Positions 26,575 to 34,886 of a stretch of 61,291 nucleotides of DNA are shown here, in pieces. A program made the translations under genes and the position numbers. The stretch is taken from contig JABIAY010000077.1 in assembly GCA_018653085.1 (NCBI GenBank), forward strand, positions 1 through 61,291, given 5' to 3'. Below the pieces are notes generated by a model. The model did not search any database, had not been told where the DNA came from, and saw only the letters and a program-made list of their open reading frames with translations. The stretch is from Nitrospina sp. (GTDB lineage: Bacteria > Nitrospinota > Nitrospinia > Nitrospinales > VA-1). How positions within the stretch are numbered: the first letter of the stretch is position 1; each line of letters opens with the position of its first letter.

Positions 26575-28122
26575 GTGAATATTCGCTTTTTTAAAAACAC
26601 GCGCATCATCCACAAGTGGATCGGAATCCTGTCCGCGATATTCGTTCTTATTCTTTCTGTTTCGGGTTTTCTGTTAATGCATCCGGAAGAGTTTGGTATT
26701 GAGCAAGCCCAGATCAGCGGAAAATACCTACCCGAAAAATACTTCAAAGTTCAGCACGCCCGCCGCCGCATTCAGTCCCTGGCAATGGTCCCAGGTTCAG
26801 GGCAGATTCTTTATGCAGGAACAGACATCGGTGTTTACCGATCTCAGGATGGCGGAAAAACCTGGCTTCAAACCAATCAGGGATTGTTCGATCAGGACAT
26901 CCGTGCCCTGGCAATTGACCCTAAAGACCCCAGCACAATTTATGCAGGAACGAGTCGAGGCGTGTTCAAATCTGAAGATGCCGGGGATACCTGGAGCGAC
27001 TGGTTCGATGAGACTTCGGGTTTGACCCATACCAAAATCCATGACATTGCACTGCATCCTGATAATCCCGAAATCCTGTTTGTAGCAACAGATGGGGGAA
27101 TTTTTCAATCTTTGGATGCCGGGGAAAGTTGGCAACCTGTATCCACCAAACAGCCCGTCCAGATTGTCAAGTTTTCCGCATCGAACTCTGACATCCTTTA
27201 CGCATCAGGCAAAACCGGAACCCTCCGCAGTAATAACAACGGACGGGACTGGAATCCCGTTTGGGAAAAGGTCATCCCTGCTATAACCACGCTGGTATCC
27301 CTAAATACCGACCCGGAGTTTCTTTATTCAGGCACTGCCACCGGCCTTTACAAGTCTTTCAATGGAGGCAGAAACTGGGTTACCGATCCGGCCTTCAAAA
27401 AGACCGCCATCAACGCCATTTTTGTGAATAGCAAAATATACCTGGGTAGCGGAGCAAATTTTTATTCCAGCGGTGATGGGGGGGATTCATGGAAACACCT
27501 TTCCTCCTTCGCCCAGAAAATAAATGCGGGTTCTGGAACTTCAATTGATATTACAATTACCGAAATCACTGGCCTGGCAGGAAAGTCCCTCTATGTTGGC
27601 ACCACATCGGGACTGTACTTTTCTGAAGATGGGGGAGAGAACTGGGAAGCTATAGATTTGAGCGGAGCGGTCAATCAGTTATCGCCCGATGAAATGAAAA
27701 TGGATGTTGTCAAACTGGTGACCGAAATTCATACCGGTCGTTTTTTCGGTTCTTATTCTTATATGCTTGTTGATCTGGCGACTATCGGGCTCATCTTCCT
27801 GACAATATCCGGCATTCTGATAGCCTATTACCGAGCCAGAATTAAGAGCCGAAAAATAGCAATAGGGGATTTGGCAACGGATCGCGCGATTGAACTGACT
27901 GAAACTACCGAGGAGCTTTCGCTGGAGAGCCAGGAAATCCATGACATGATAGAACACATCACGGGGCACATTGAAAAATGCCAATTGGTTTATATGGATC
28001 AGGAGAAAAAAGAAATAACGGAAATCAGCCGACACCTCAATACACTCGACAAAAAAATGCACCGGTTGATGGAAAACCTGGGGGAACTGGAACAGACCGA
28101 AGAGTTAGAACAGACCGACTAA
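26575..28122 (+). CDS. Membrane beta-propeller (Asp-box/BNR) protein with PepSY-type membrane helices and the FTR1-shared tail
   Basis: 515 residues, GTG start behind AGGGA, 14 bases after the FTR1 stop. Helix 1 (about 13-33, KWIGILSAIFVLILSVSGF) and helix 2 (about 396-420) with the preceding LVTEIHTGRFFGSYSYMLVD match PepSY-associated membrane proteins, many of them iron-reductase- or siderophore-linked. Between them lies a periplasmic propeller of repeated S-x-D-x-G-x-x-W Asp-boxes (SQDGGKTW, SEDAGDTW, SEDGGENW). The tail, HDMIEHITGHIEKC then HLNTLDKKMHRL (456-498), repeats the FTR1 tail without gaps. Likely an accessory subunit of the iron permease; the exact role is unknown. Confidence 0.82.
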   Translation: MNIRFFKNTRIIHKWIGILSAIFVLILSVSGFLLMHPEEFGIEQAQISGKYLPEKYFKVQHARRRIQSLAMVPGSGQILYAGTDIGVYRSQDGGKTWLQTNQGLFDQDIRALAIDPKDPSTIYAGTSRGVFKSEDAGDTWSDWFDETSGLTHTKIHDIALHPDNPEILFVATDGGIFQSLDAGESWQPVSTKQPVQIVKFSASNSDILYASGKTGTLRSNNNGRDWNPVWEKVIPAITTLVSLNTDPEFLYSGTATGLYKSFNGGRNWVTDPAFKKTAINAIFVNSKIYLGSGANFYSSGDGGDSWKHLSSFAQKINAGSGTSIDITITEITGLAGKSLYVGTTSGLYFSEDGGENWEAIDLSGAVNQLSPDEMKMDVVKLVTEIHTGRFFGSYSYMLVDLATIGLIFLTISGILIAYYRARIKSRKIAIGDLATDRAIELTETTEELSLESQEIHDMIEHITGHIEKCQLVYMDQEKKEITEISRHLNTLDKKMHRLMENLGELEQTEELEQTD

Positions 28123-28385
28123 TGAATGTACCGCTTTTCCTTGCCCTTGGAGCTTGAAGAGAGGCTTTGGTCCTGGTTGAGCATATCCATCTTTTTATAT
28201 TCTTCCCAGTTGTCTCGAAACAGGTTGAAGCCAACATAATCCAACGCCTGCATGATTTCGAGTTCAGAAACCTTGCCTTCGCCACCGTCCGCTTCACGAA
28301 TCACCTCTTCCAACTGCTCACAAAGACCGGCAAACCGTTCTTCATCCTCAAACATCATAAAGTCTTTCATAAAATCAAAGGTCAT
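28119..28385 (-). CDS. Hypothetical acidic protein, 88 residues
   Basis: Not recognised. Starts MTFDFMKDFMMFEDEERFAG, is acidic and probably helical, with ELEIMQALDYVGFNLFRDNW in the middle and a Lys/Ser tail. No signal peptide. A GGGGAGACGACAGGT stretch precedes the ATG. It lies 15 bases after the KDPG-aldolase-like gene on the same strand and overlaps the convergent propeller gene by 4 bases. Function unknown. Confidence 0.6.
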   Translation of the reverse strand: MTFDFMKDFMMFEDEERFAGLCEQLEEVIREADGGEGKVSELEIMQALDYVGFNLFRDNWEEYKKMDMLNQDQSLSSSSKGKEKRYIH

Positions 28386-28399
28386 ACCTGTCGTCTCCC

Positions 28400-29074
28400 C
28401 TAACTTGTGTGATTCGCAAGATCTCTTTCACTTATATTAGAGCAAATTTTATTCACTGCAAACATAAATTCTTCAATTTCTTTTTGTATGGTGGGAAACT
28501 CCCGGTTCGCCATCCGGCTTGGGGAAAATATCGAACCTCCCAATGCCACAGCAGAGGCCCCTGCAGAAAAATAGTCGGGGATATTTTGGGGTCCCACACC
28601 ACCCACCGCCATCAGCTTGATGTGGTCAAAGGGGCCTTTTAACAACTTAAAATAGTTTGGCCCCATCTGTGAAGCAGGAAAAACTTTCACCATTGTCGCA
28701 CCAGAACTCCATGCTTTTTCAATTTCTGTGGGAGTTAAAGCACCAGGGAAATAGACAACATTGTTCTGACGGCAAAATTCTGCCACTTTTTCATTCAAAT
28801 TTGGGGCCACAAGAAATTTTGCCCCGGCATCAACGGCCCTTTGAGCAGATTCAGCAGATAAAACCGTTCCTGCCCCTACGCAAAAATCGGGAAACTGTTC
28901 GCTGGCCTTTTTGATAAGAAGAAATGCAGAAGAAGTATTGAGGGTGATTTCCAGAAAACGGAGCCCCCCGGAAAGCGCCGCTTCCAGCACACCCTCAAGT
29001 GAGTCTACGTCAATGCCACGGAGAATGCCCAGTACGGGTTTTTTCTCAAAGAGAGTTAAATCAAAACCTGCCAT
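28400..29074 (-). CDS. eda: KDPG/KHG aldolase family protein
   Basis: 224 residues of the class I aldolase family that splits 2-keto-3-deoxy-6-phosphogluconate or 4-hydroxy-2-oxoglutarate to pyruvate plus an aldehyde. The general-acid glutamate is in LRFLEITLNT, the Schiff-base lysine in TMVKVFPAS, and the phosphate-binding loop in LMAVGGVGPQNI. The ATG at 29074 is 8 bases after the preceding stop; an upstream in-frame start would overlap that gene. No Entner-Doudoroff dehydratase is nearby; the pair with the next aldolase suggests a special 2-oxo-sugar-acid pathway. Confidence 0.85.
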   Translation of the reverse strand: MAGFDLTLFEKKPVLGILRGIDVDSLEGVLEAALSGGLRFLEITLNTSSAFLLIKKASEQFPDFCVGAGTVLSAESAQRAVDAGAKFLVAPNLNEKVAEFCRQNNVVYFPGALTPTEIEKAWSSGATMVKVFPASQMGPNYFKLLKGPFDHIKLMAVGGVGPQNIPDYFSAGASAVALGGSIFSPSRMANREFPTIQKEIEEFMFAVNKICSNISERDLANHTS

Positions 29075-29081
29075 GAGGGAT

Positions 29082-30032
29082 CTAGACGCTGGTTTCTGAA
29101 GTGAGCTTCTCATAGAAATCCAGATAGTCATCCTTCTGGTCCGAATTTCTAAGTTTCATTCCCGCCCGAGGGTGCAAATCCAGAATACCCGTAATCATAT
29201 AGGGAATCGTGTATCCCCATTCGATATCCTTACGCAGTTCCACAAAATCACTTTCCAATACTTTCAGGATGGGTCGGATGTCGAATTTCGGGTTTTTCAA
29301 AAATCCCAACAGCAGTTCCAAAGGACAGTTCCCGGCGGCTCTGCCGATTCCCCAAATCGTTCCATCTAGATAGTTAATATTCTGGATGATCGATTCAATG
29401 GTATTGGCAAAGGCCAGTTGCTGGTTGTTATGCGCGTGAATGCCAATTTCCCGGGTCGGAAGCGCGGCCTTGTATTTTTTTGCGAGATGAGCAATCTGTT
29501 CCGAATATAAAGCGCCGAAACTATCGACCAGATAAACAACGTCAACGGCACTTTCTTTTTCTACCTGTTCCAGTGCTTCATCCAGCTCCAGCTCCCTGGA
29601 ATGCGAGACCGCCATAATATTGATGGTCGTTTCATAGCCCTTGGCACTAAGCGTATTAACAAGATCAATAGCCTTGTCAATATCCTTGACGTATGAGGCA
29701 ACCCGCATCATGTCTACAAGACTTTCAGCTTTTGGGATTATTGCCTTGGGATCAAAACGCCCGATATCGGCCATGACAGATAATTTGCAATTCAGTTCCG
29801 TATCCCCGACAATGTTTTCCAGGTCTTGTTCGGAACAGAATTTCATAGGGCCAAATTCGCCGCGTTTAAACTGACTTTCATCTGCTTTGTAACCCAGTTC
29901 GATATAGTCAACGCCGGATTTATTGACCGCCTGAAAAACCTTGCGAACCAGATCATCGCTGAACAGGTGATTGTTCATCAAACCACCATCACGAATGGTG
30001 CAATCCAATACTTTTATTTCTTTTCGGTACAT
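29082..30032 (-). CDS. HMGL-like (DRE-TIM) aldolase, 4-hydroxy-2-oxovalerate-aldolase-like
   Basis: 316 residues. The DRE-TIM metallolyase signature DCTIRDGG is at the N-terminus and the metal-binding HxH pair in GIHAHNNQQLA; YIELGYK and TIWGIGRAAGNCPLELLLG follow. Family reactions join or split 2-oxo acids with a divalent metal. Similar proteins occur in glycan and secondary-metabolism clusters, so the substrate is open. The ATG at 30032, with GGGAG upstream, is preferred to a TTG at 30059. It leads the operon with the KDPG-type aldolase and the 88-residue protein. Confidence 0.82.
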   Translation of the reverse strand: MYRKEIKVLDCTIRDGGLMNNHLFSDDLVRKVFQAVNKSGVDYIELGYKADESQFKRGEFGPMKFCSEQDLENIVGDTELNCKLSVMADIGRFDPKAIIPKAESLVDMMRVASYVKDIDKAIDLVNTLSAKGYETTINIMAVSHSRELELDEALEQVEKESAVDVVYLVDSFGALYSEQIAHLAKKYKAALPTREIGIHAHNNQQLAFANTIESIIQNINYLDGTIWGIGRAAGNCPLELLLGFLKNPKFDIRPILKVLESDFVELRKDIEWGYTIPYMITGILDLHPRAGMKLRNSDQKDDYLDFYEKLTSETSV

Positions 30033-30268
30033 GTCGTTAAAACTCCCAACCGGGATCAATACATCCCCCGGTAAAAATGAATTTGGGTATAATTTTCAAT
30101 AAATTGGAGAAATTGATTATATTTCTTATATCGGTCAGGGTCAATCAGATAATTCCTGTTTGATTCTTTAATCCTTTAATAGACAGTGCTTTTACCAAAA
30201 TATACAGTAAGGCTGGAGACAACACCCAAAAACACACAAACTCAATTCTCATCAAATATCGCCTAACT

Positions 30269-30697
30269 ATGGATAATAAAACATCTTTTTGGATAGTAAA
30301 GCAGGAACCCTCCCAATACAGTTGGGAGGACTTTGTCAAAGACGGGAAAACCTATTGGGATGGAGTACGAAACTACCAGGCCCGCAATAATCTGCAAGCC
30401 ATGAAAAAAGGCGACCTGGTTTTCTTTTATCACAGCGTCATTGGAAAAGAGATCAAGGGCATTGCCAAGGTGACTCGCGAAGCTTACCCGGACCCTACCA
30501 CCGATGACGAACGTTGGGTTGTGGTCGATCTTAAACCTCTAAAAGCATTCGCGCATCCGGTGAACCTTGAACAGGTTAAATCTCATAAGGACCTCCAGGA
30601 AATCGCATTGGTAAAACAGTCGCGTTTATCTGTCATGCCGGTAACCAAAAAAGAAAGTCAGGTTCTCTTAAAAATGGGCAAGACTTCGATCCACTAG
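30269..30697 (+). CDS. EVE domain protein
   Basis: 142 residues, a single EVE (PUA-like) domain: FWIVKQEPSQYSWEDFV, WDGVRNYQARNNL, KKGDLVFFYHSV, KGIAKVTREAYPDPT. EVE proteins bind modified bases in DNA or RNA; many are housekeeping (YdcF/THYN1-like), some serve in defence. This one looks like the THYN1-like group. Its TAG stop lies in the loop of the first hairpin of a dispersed repeat (CCAC-TAGGC-GTGG, 30691-30703), so the C-terminal residues may have been reshaped by repeat insertion. Confidence 0.9.
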   Translation: MDNKTSFWIVKQEPSQYSWEDFVKDGKTYWDGVRNYQARNNLQAMKKGDLVFFYHSVIGKEIKGIAKVTREAYPDPTTDDERWVVVDLKPLKAFAHPVNLEQVKSHKDLQEIALVKQSRLSVMPVTKKESQVLLKMGKTSIH

Positions 30698-30788
30698 GCG
30701 TGGGGCCAACTGGCAATAGCTTTTATTGGCAAACAAAGAGTTGTCTCGGCTTAACGAGCCTTTGTTATCTGCCTCCCCTGCCAAGGGG
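30691..30788 (+). repeat. Dispersed palindromic repeat, copy C1
   Basis: Starts CCACTAGGCGTGGGGCC (hairpin CCAC/GTGG), continues with GGCAATAGC, TTGGCAAACAAAGAG and TCTCGGCTTAA, and ends near CCTGCCAAGGGG. It is followed directly by a second copy in the same orientation. The stop codon of the EVE gene is inside it. Confidence 0.75.
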
Positions 30789-30888
30789 CACTAGGCGTGG
30801 GGCCGGTGTGCCATCGCTTTATTTGGCGAACAAAGGCTTCTCTCGGCGCAATTAAGTTCTTGCCCAGTCGCCTCTCCTGCCAAGGGAG
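30789..30888 (+). repeat. Dispersed palindromic repeat, copy C2
   Basis: CACTAGGCGTGGGGCC, GTGCCATCGCTTTATTTGGC, GAACAAAGGC and TCTCGGC repeat the order of copy C1, ending with CCTGCCAAGGGAG. Tandem with C1; the two differ at many positions, so they are not a recent duplication. Confidence 0.75.
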
Positions 30889-31190
30889 ACCTTTGCGTAA
30901 GTCGATAAAGCAGAAAAGCGAGATGCTTCTACCCCTCCGGGGCACGAAGGCTAAGGTCAAATATCACGGCAGCTCAGCATGACAAATCAAACCCCACAGA
31001 GTCGTCGTCGCGAGCCGCAAAGCGGCGTGGTGATCCAGAGTTTCGCTGGATTTACCCCTTCGGGGCACGAGAGTTTAGGTAAGATGTCACGCCTTCGCTT
31101 TGCTCGCAAAGACGGGTTATGCGAAGCCCCTTCGGCGCAAGGGACTAAAGAAATTCCCGTTGACTTCGAAATTATGGAAGTATAGATTCA
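30889..31190. repeat. Block of small hairpins and REP-like repeats
   Basis: With C1 and C2 this fills the 524-base gene-free stretch 30698-31221. Visible palindromes are CCCCTCCGGGG (about 30932), GCCGCAAAGCGGC (31014-31026), ATCCA/TGGAT (31033-31051) and CCCCTTCGGGG (31055-31065, a TTCG-type loop). The order resembles the widespread 'GCGAGC...AATCCAG...CTGGATT' intergenic repeats. No convincing gene is present; short frames in it are repeat-derived. Confidence 0.6.
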
Positions 31191-31221
31191 GGATAATGAA
31201 ATTTTGGATGGAAATACGCCT

Positions 31222-31461
31222 ATGAAAGCAGGAACCGCCTTTATCTTCTTGATCGTTTTATTGAGTGGTTGCTCCGGAGATGTCGCAGACAAGGAGACCC
31301 CAAAACAGTCGGCACCCGCATCTGTAGAAACGCAGCCCACCGTGCCCTACCCCAACTCACCCTCTGCCCAGGACTTACAACCCGATCTGCATATCAGCGG
31401 AACCCAGAGCACCCATGTTTCAGGAGCCGTTGAAACATCCGAGCATATAAGCGGACAGTAA
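31222..31461 (+). CDS. Small Pro/Ser-rich lipoprotein
   Basis: 79 residues from the ATG at 31222 (an in-frame TTG at 31204 is less likely). The signal peptide ends in lipobox LLSGCSG; the mature part is short, Pro/Ser/Thr-rich, and contains the near-repeat LHISGT / EHISGQ. No known domain. It lies 4 bases upstream of the next exported-protein gene, so the two are cotranscribed and probably work together in the envelope. Confidence 0.65.
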   Translation: MKAGTAFIFLIVLLSGCSGDVADKETPKQSAPASVETQPTVPYPNSPSAQDLQPDLHISGTQSTHVSGAVETSEHISGQ

Positions 31462-31465
31462 TTGT

Positions 31466-32125
31466 ATGAAACCCACCGTGTTATTGGTTTTATGCTTTTT
31501 CTGTGTCTCAATTCATCCAGCGTGGGCAGACAAGCCATCTACCTGTCTGAAACAAGTGACCCCCCTGAGTACTAAAAGAGATCAGGTAGCGGAATTGGAT
31601 GGGATTTGGGGACTGTTTCAGAAAACAACTGAGTTTCGGGACAACTCTGTCCAGGGAATCACGTTGGACAACAAGATCAACACCATTCTTTTTCAACTGG
31701 AGTACCTTTGCAACACCATAGATGGTATTCCTTTTGATGAGTTATCGGACTACGTATCAGCAGGCCTTGCAGAAAAGGGAGCGGAGGAATTTAAAAAAGA
31801 GTTGATCATTCTTGGCAAAAGTGAGGGGGAAATCGATATCTGGTTTGAGTTTTCAAAGTTTGCTGTCGCTAATCGGCATCGGGCTCTGGACACTCAAAAA
31901 ATTTTTCACACCATTGAGACGGCACAGCCCTTTATTAAAGGTTATCTTGAGCTTGCTGAAAAAATAAATAGCAAAGAGCGCATGGGCTCGGTAATTCAAG
32001 AAACAGAAGACCTGACAAATCAAATTGAGACTTTTTTCAAAACCGATCCCTATATGTCTCAGGCTCTCTATGAAAATGCCCAAGTGCCTTATGCGGATTG
32101 GGATGAAGACGTTGGTGGCTCCTGA
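31466..32125 (+). CDS. Exported hypothetical protein, 219 residues
   Basis: A signal peptide (about 1-21, HPAWA/DK) is followed by an alpha-helical mature protein with two cysteines (C27, about C82) that could form a disulfide. The segments LDGIWGLFQKTTEFRDNSVQ and KKELIILGKSEGEIDIWFEF give no recognised domain. Periplasmic by prediction. Follows the small lipoprotein gene by 4 bases. Confidence 0.65.
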   Translation: MKPTVLLVLCFFCVSIHPAWADKPSTCLKQVTPLSTKRDQVAELDGIWGLFQKTTEFRDNSVQGITLDNKINTILFQLEYLCNTIDGIPFDELSDYVSAGLAEKGAEEFKKELIILGKSEGEIDIWFEFSKFAVANRHRALDTQKIFHTIETAQPFIKGYLELAEKINSKERMGSVIQETEDLTNQIETFFKTDPYMSQALYENAQVPYADWDEDVGGS

Positions 32126-32164
32126 ACCTAACAATAAAATCTTTATAAAACGTGAAAGGACACA

Positions 32165-32968
32165 ATGAATAATTTTCTTGTCATAGGTGGAACAGGTGTG
32201 ATGGGAACCGCGGCGATTAAAGCCATTCGCGAAAAGTTTGGCGACACAGCAAATATTCTGGCCAACTGGTATGGTAAAGAAGAGCCCGGTTTCAGCATCG
32301 AGGGTGCAGACGAAACCCTGTTTGGTGATATCAATGATCCTCAAGTTCTGGAAAAAATTAAAGCGTTCGAAAATGGCCAGTTCGACACCTTATTTTATGC
32401 CACAGCTCTTGGTGAGGTTGGAGTACCCATTCGTGAGGCGACACCCGAGTCGATAGCTACATCCAACAAACTTTCATTTGACCCCATCCTGAAACTGGAG
32501 TCTGAATTGGATGTCAAAACCATTGTTGCCTATTCCACCTTTTATGTTATCCGGCACCAACTGGCTACCTATGGGGCAATGGGCCACTCAAAAGAAGCCA
32601 TTGAAAAATGGACAGTCGAGAAAGGCAAAGCCCGGCATGCCTGCATTCGTGCTGGACTGTTTGAGTCTCAGTCGTCCCGTGGCATTAAACTGCTTTTAAG
32701 AAAAACCGCAAAACATCCAGAAAACCTGAAGGACCCTCTGCTCCGATCCTATTTCGAAGGCAAGAGTTCCAAGGAAGGCATACAAAAGTTTGAAGAAGGA
32801 ATCTTTGCGGAAGAAAAAGAAGCTTATGGTGATTGCAGAACAACCGCCGAGGATTTGTATCAGGCCCACTTGAACCTATTTGACTCCGAGGAGCCGGTGT
32901 TCGTCAATGTATGCGGTAAACGCGTATGGCTTTCAGATGCACCTCTACTGCTAAAGGATTATCTCTAG
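32165..32968 (+). CDS. NAD(P)-binding Rossmann-fold (SDR-like) protein
   Basis: 267 residues. The N-terminal nucleotide-binding motif is GGTGVMGTAAI; a candidate SDR catalytic Tyr-Lys pair is YGAMGHSKEA. FYATALGEVGVP occupies the place of the family's substrate loop. It looks like an atypical or extended SDR; the substrate is unknown. An AAAGGA stretch lies close upstream of the ATG. It stands 39 bases after the exported protein gene and may be in the same transcript. Confidence 0.75.
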   Translation: MNNFLVIGGTGVMGTAAIKAIREKFGDTANILANWYGKEEPGFSIEGADETLFGDINDPQVLEKIKAFENGQFDTLFYATALGEVGVPIREATPESIATSNKLSFDPILKLESELDVKTIVAYSTFYVIRHQLATYGAMGHSKEAIEKWTVEKGKARHACIRAGLFESQSSRGIKLLLRKTAKHPENLKDPLLRSYFEGKSSKEGIQKFEEGIFAEEKEAYGDCRTTAEDLYQAHLNLFDSEEPVFVNVCGKRVWLSDAPLLLKDYL

Positions 32969-33150
32969 GGATATCTAAGGATGGTATAAGCGGTTTTTCA
33001 ATTAAATTGAGGAATCAAACGCGCATATTCTCATAAGGATATTTCATTTGATTTGATTTCGGGATATAATTGTCTCATAATCATAACAACAACCAGAGTT
33101 AATATAAGAGATCGCCATAACTCATTTATTTTATATCGTGATTCGTTGAC

Positions 33151-34818
33151 ATGAATGACTCTCCTAACAAGATGAAAGCGGCTGAAGTCCGTCAGTTTGC
33201 TAGCGATGAAAATCTGAACACATTGCTCAGCAGTGTCGTTGAGGAAGTGAGCGCTTACGCAGAGCGGCTGGGCGGACAAATAAAGAAGATGTCAGATATT
33301 GGCCGTGCCCTCTCAGGGGTTTACGATCTCAACACCCTTCTTGAAATGATTGTCGACCAGGCCCGCAGTTTCACTAACGCGGATGCAGGGACTTTATATA
33401 TTGTTGAGGACAACACCCTCCGTTTTCAAATCGTTCAAAATGATAGTTTGAAAATCAGGATGGGGGGTAAGTCCGGGGAAACCATTCCCTTCCCACCGGT
33501 TGAATTAAAAGAAACCAATGTTTCCGCTTTCGTTGCCCTGAAAGGCGTATCCGTAAACATCCCGGATGTCTATGATACCGACCTTTTTGATTTTACCGGC
33601 CCCAAGAAATTTGATCAGTCCATCGGATACCGGTCCAAGTCCATGCTGGTGGTTCCCATGCGTAACCACGATGGGGATGTCATCGGTGTTTTGCAACTAT
33701 TGAATGCCACGAACCCTGCTAACAACAACGTCATTGCATTTTCACAGGATTATGAAAATCTCTCTGAATCATTAGCTTCGCAGGCGGCTGTCTCCATTAC
33801 TAACGCCAAGCTGATTTCCAACATGACGGAACTGTTTGAAGCGTTTGTTAAAGTCATGGCTACCGCCATCGATGAAAAATCTCCTGTCACAGGGGGTCAT
33901 ATTCGGAGGGTAGCAGACCTGACCCTTATCATGGCCGAGGTCATCAATGACCTGAAGGAGGGAGATTTTAAAGATAAAACCTTTTCTCCGGATCAGATGT
34001 ATGAGTTAAGAATTGCCGCCTATATGCACGATATAGGAAAGGTTACATCACCGGTAGAAATTGTTGAAAAAGCTAAAAAACTCCAAACTATTTTTGACCG
34101 CATCCAATACGTTCGTTTGAGGCTGACTTACATCAGCCAGAAAGTCATGCTGGAAGGTCAGGATAGCAAAATAGAGATATTACAGAATGGCTCTGATCCC
34201 GAAAAATTAAAGGCCCTGGAAAAAGAAACTTCCGACAAGCTCGAAGAGCTAAAAGAAATACAGGAGTTTATTAACAAGTGCAATGAGCCAGGCGAATTTC
34301 TTGATGATGAAATTCTGGAAAGGTTAAAAGAGATATCTGAAAAGACCTATATTGATGAGGCAGGAGAGCAACAACCCTTCCTGACAGAAGATGAGTTGGT
34401 CAACCTGTCCATCCGCCGTGGAAGCATAACCGAAAAAGAAAGAAAGAAGATGCAGGATCATGCCGCAGTGACTTTAAGAATGTTGAAACAGATCCCCTTC
34501 ACCAAAAAGCTGAAGAATATCCCTGCCTTTGCCGGAGCCCACCATGAATTTATTAATGGGAAAGGTTATCCTCTGGGCCTGAAGGGGGACGAAATTCCTT
34601 TTGAAGGTAAACTGATGGCTGTTACAGATATTGCTGAAGCCCTGACCGCATCCGACAGACCCTACAAAAAAGCAATGCCTCTGGAAACGGTCTATCGAAT
34701 TCTTCGGTCCATGGCCGAAGGTGGAGAACTGGACAACAGTCTGGTCCAGTTGTTCATTGAGCAAGAGGTTTACAAGACGTATCAGGAAAGACACGAAACC
34801 AGCTCTGAAGAAAAATAA
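33151..34818 (+). CDS. GAF - HD-GYP signalling protein (probable cyclic-di-GMP phosphodiesterase)
   Basis: 555 residues, cytoplasmic. A GAF sensor domain covers about 45-222 (LNTLLEMIVDQARSFTNADA, LVVPMRNHDGDVIGVLQLLN); the HD-GYP domain starts at about 225 with GHIRRVADL (H250), HD at 293-294, and HHEFINGKGYP at 464-474 (GYP retained). Between the HD pair and the HH motif lies a ~140-residue charged, helical insertion (about 305-440) that standard HD-GYP proteins lack. HD-GYP enzymes hydrolyse cyclic di-GMP. A TATAAT box at 33065-33070 lies 80 bases upstream with only a weak -35. Confidence 0.87.
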   Translation: MNDSPNKMKAAEVRQFASDENLNTLLSSVVEEVSAYAERLGGQIKKMSDIGRALSGVYDLNTLLEMIVDQARSFTNADAGTLYIVEDNTLRFQIVQNDSLKIRMGGKSGETIPFPPVELKETNVSAFVALKGVSVNIPDVYDTDLFDFTGPKKFDQSIGYRSKSMLVVPMRNHDGDVIGVLQLLNATNPANNNVIAFSQDYENLSESLASQAAVSITNAKLISNMTELFEAFVKVMATAIDEKSPVTGGHIRRVADLTLIMAEVINDLKEGDFKDKTFSPDQMYELRIAAYMHDIGKVTSPVEIVEKAKKLQTIFDRIQYVRLRLTYISQKVMLEGQDSKIEILQNGSDPEKLKALEKETSDKLEELKEIQEFINKCNEPGEFLDDEILERLKEISEKTYIDEAGEQQPFLTEDELVNLSIRRGSITEKERKKMQDHAAVTLRMLKQIPFTKKLKNIPAFAGAHHEFINGKGYPLGLKGDEIPFEGKLMAVTDIAEALTASDRPYKKAMPLETVYRILRSMAEGGELDNSLVQLFIEQEVYKTYQERHETSSEEK

Positions 34819-34886
34819 AAAACCCCCGAATCCCCCACCTACCCTGTTCGCAAATATCCGAGAGTATTAATGTGTTTTAGAACATA

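Noticed and set aside
30145..30252. Short hydrophobic 35-codon minus-strand frame upstream of the EVE gene
   Set aside because: Could be a small membrane peptide, but only a weak AGGCG site and no context; kept as intergenic.
33070..33095. Possible Fur box upstream of the HD-GYP gene (CTCATAATCATAAC)
   Set aside because: Symmetry and spacing are poor compared with the box at 24328-24346.
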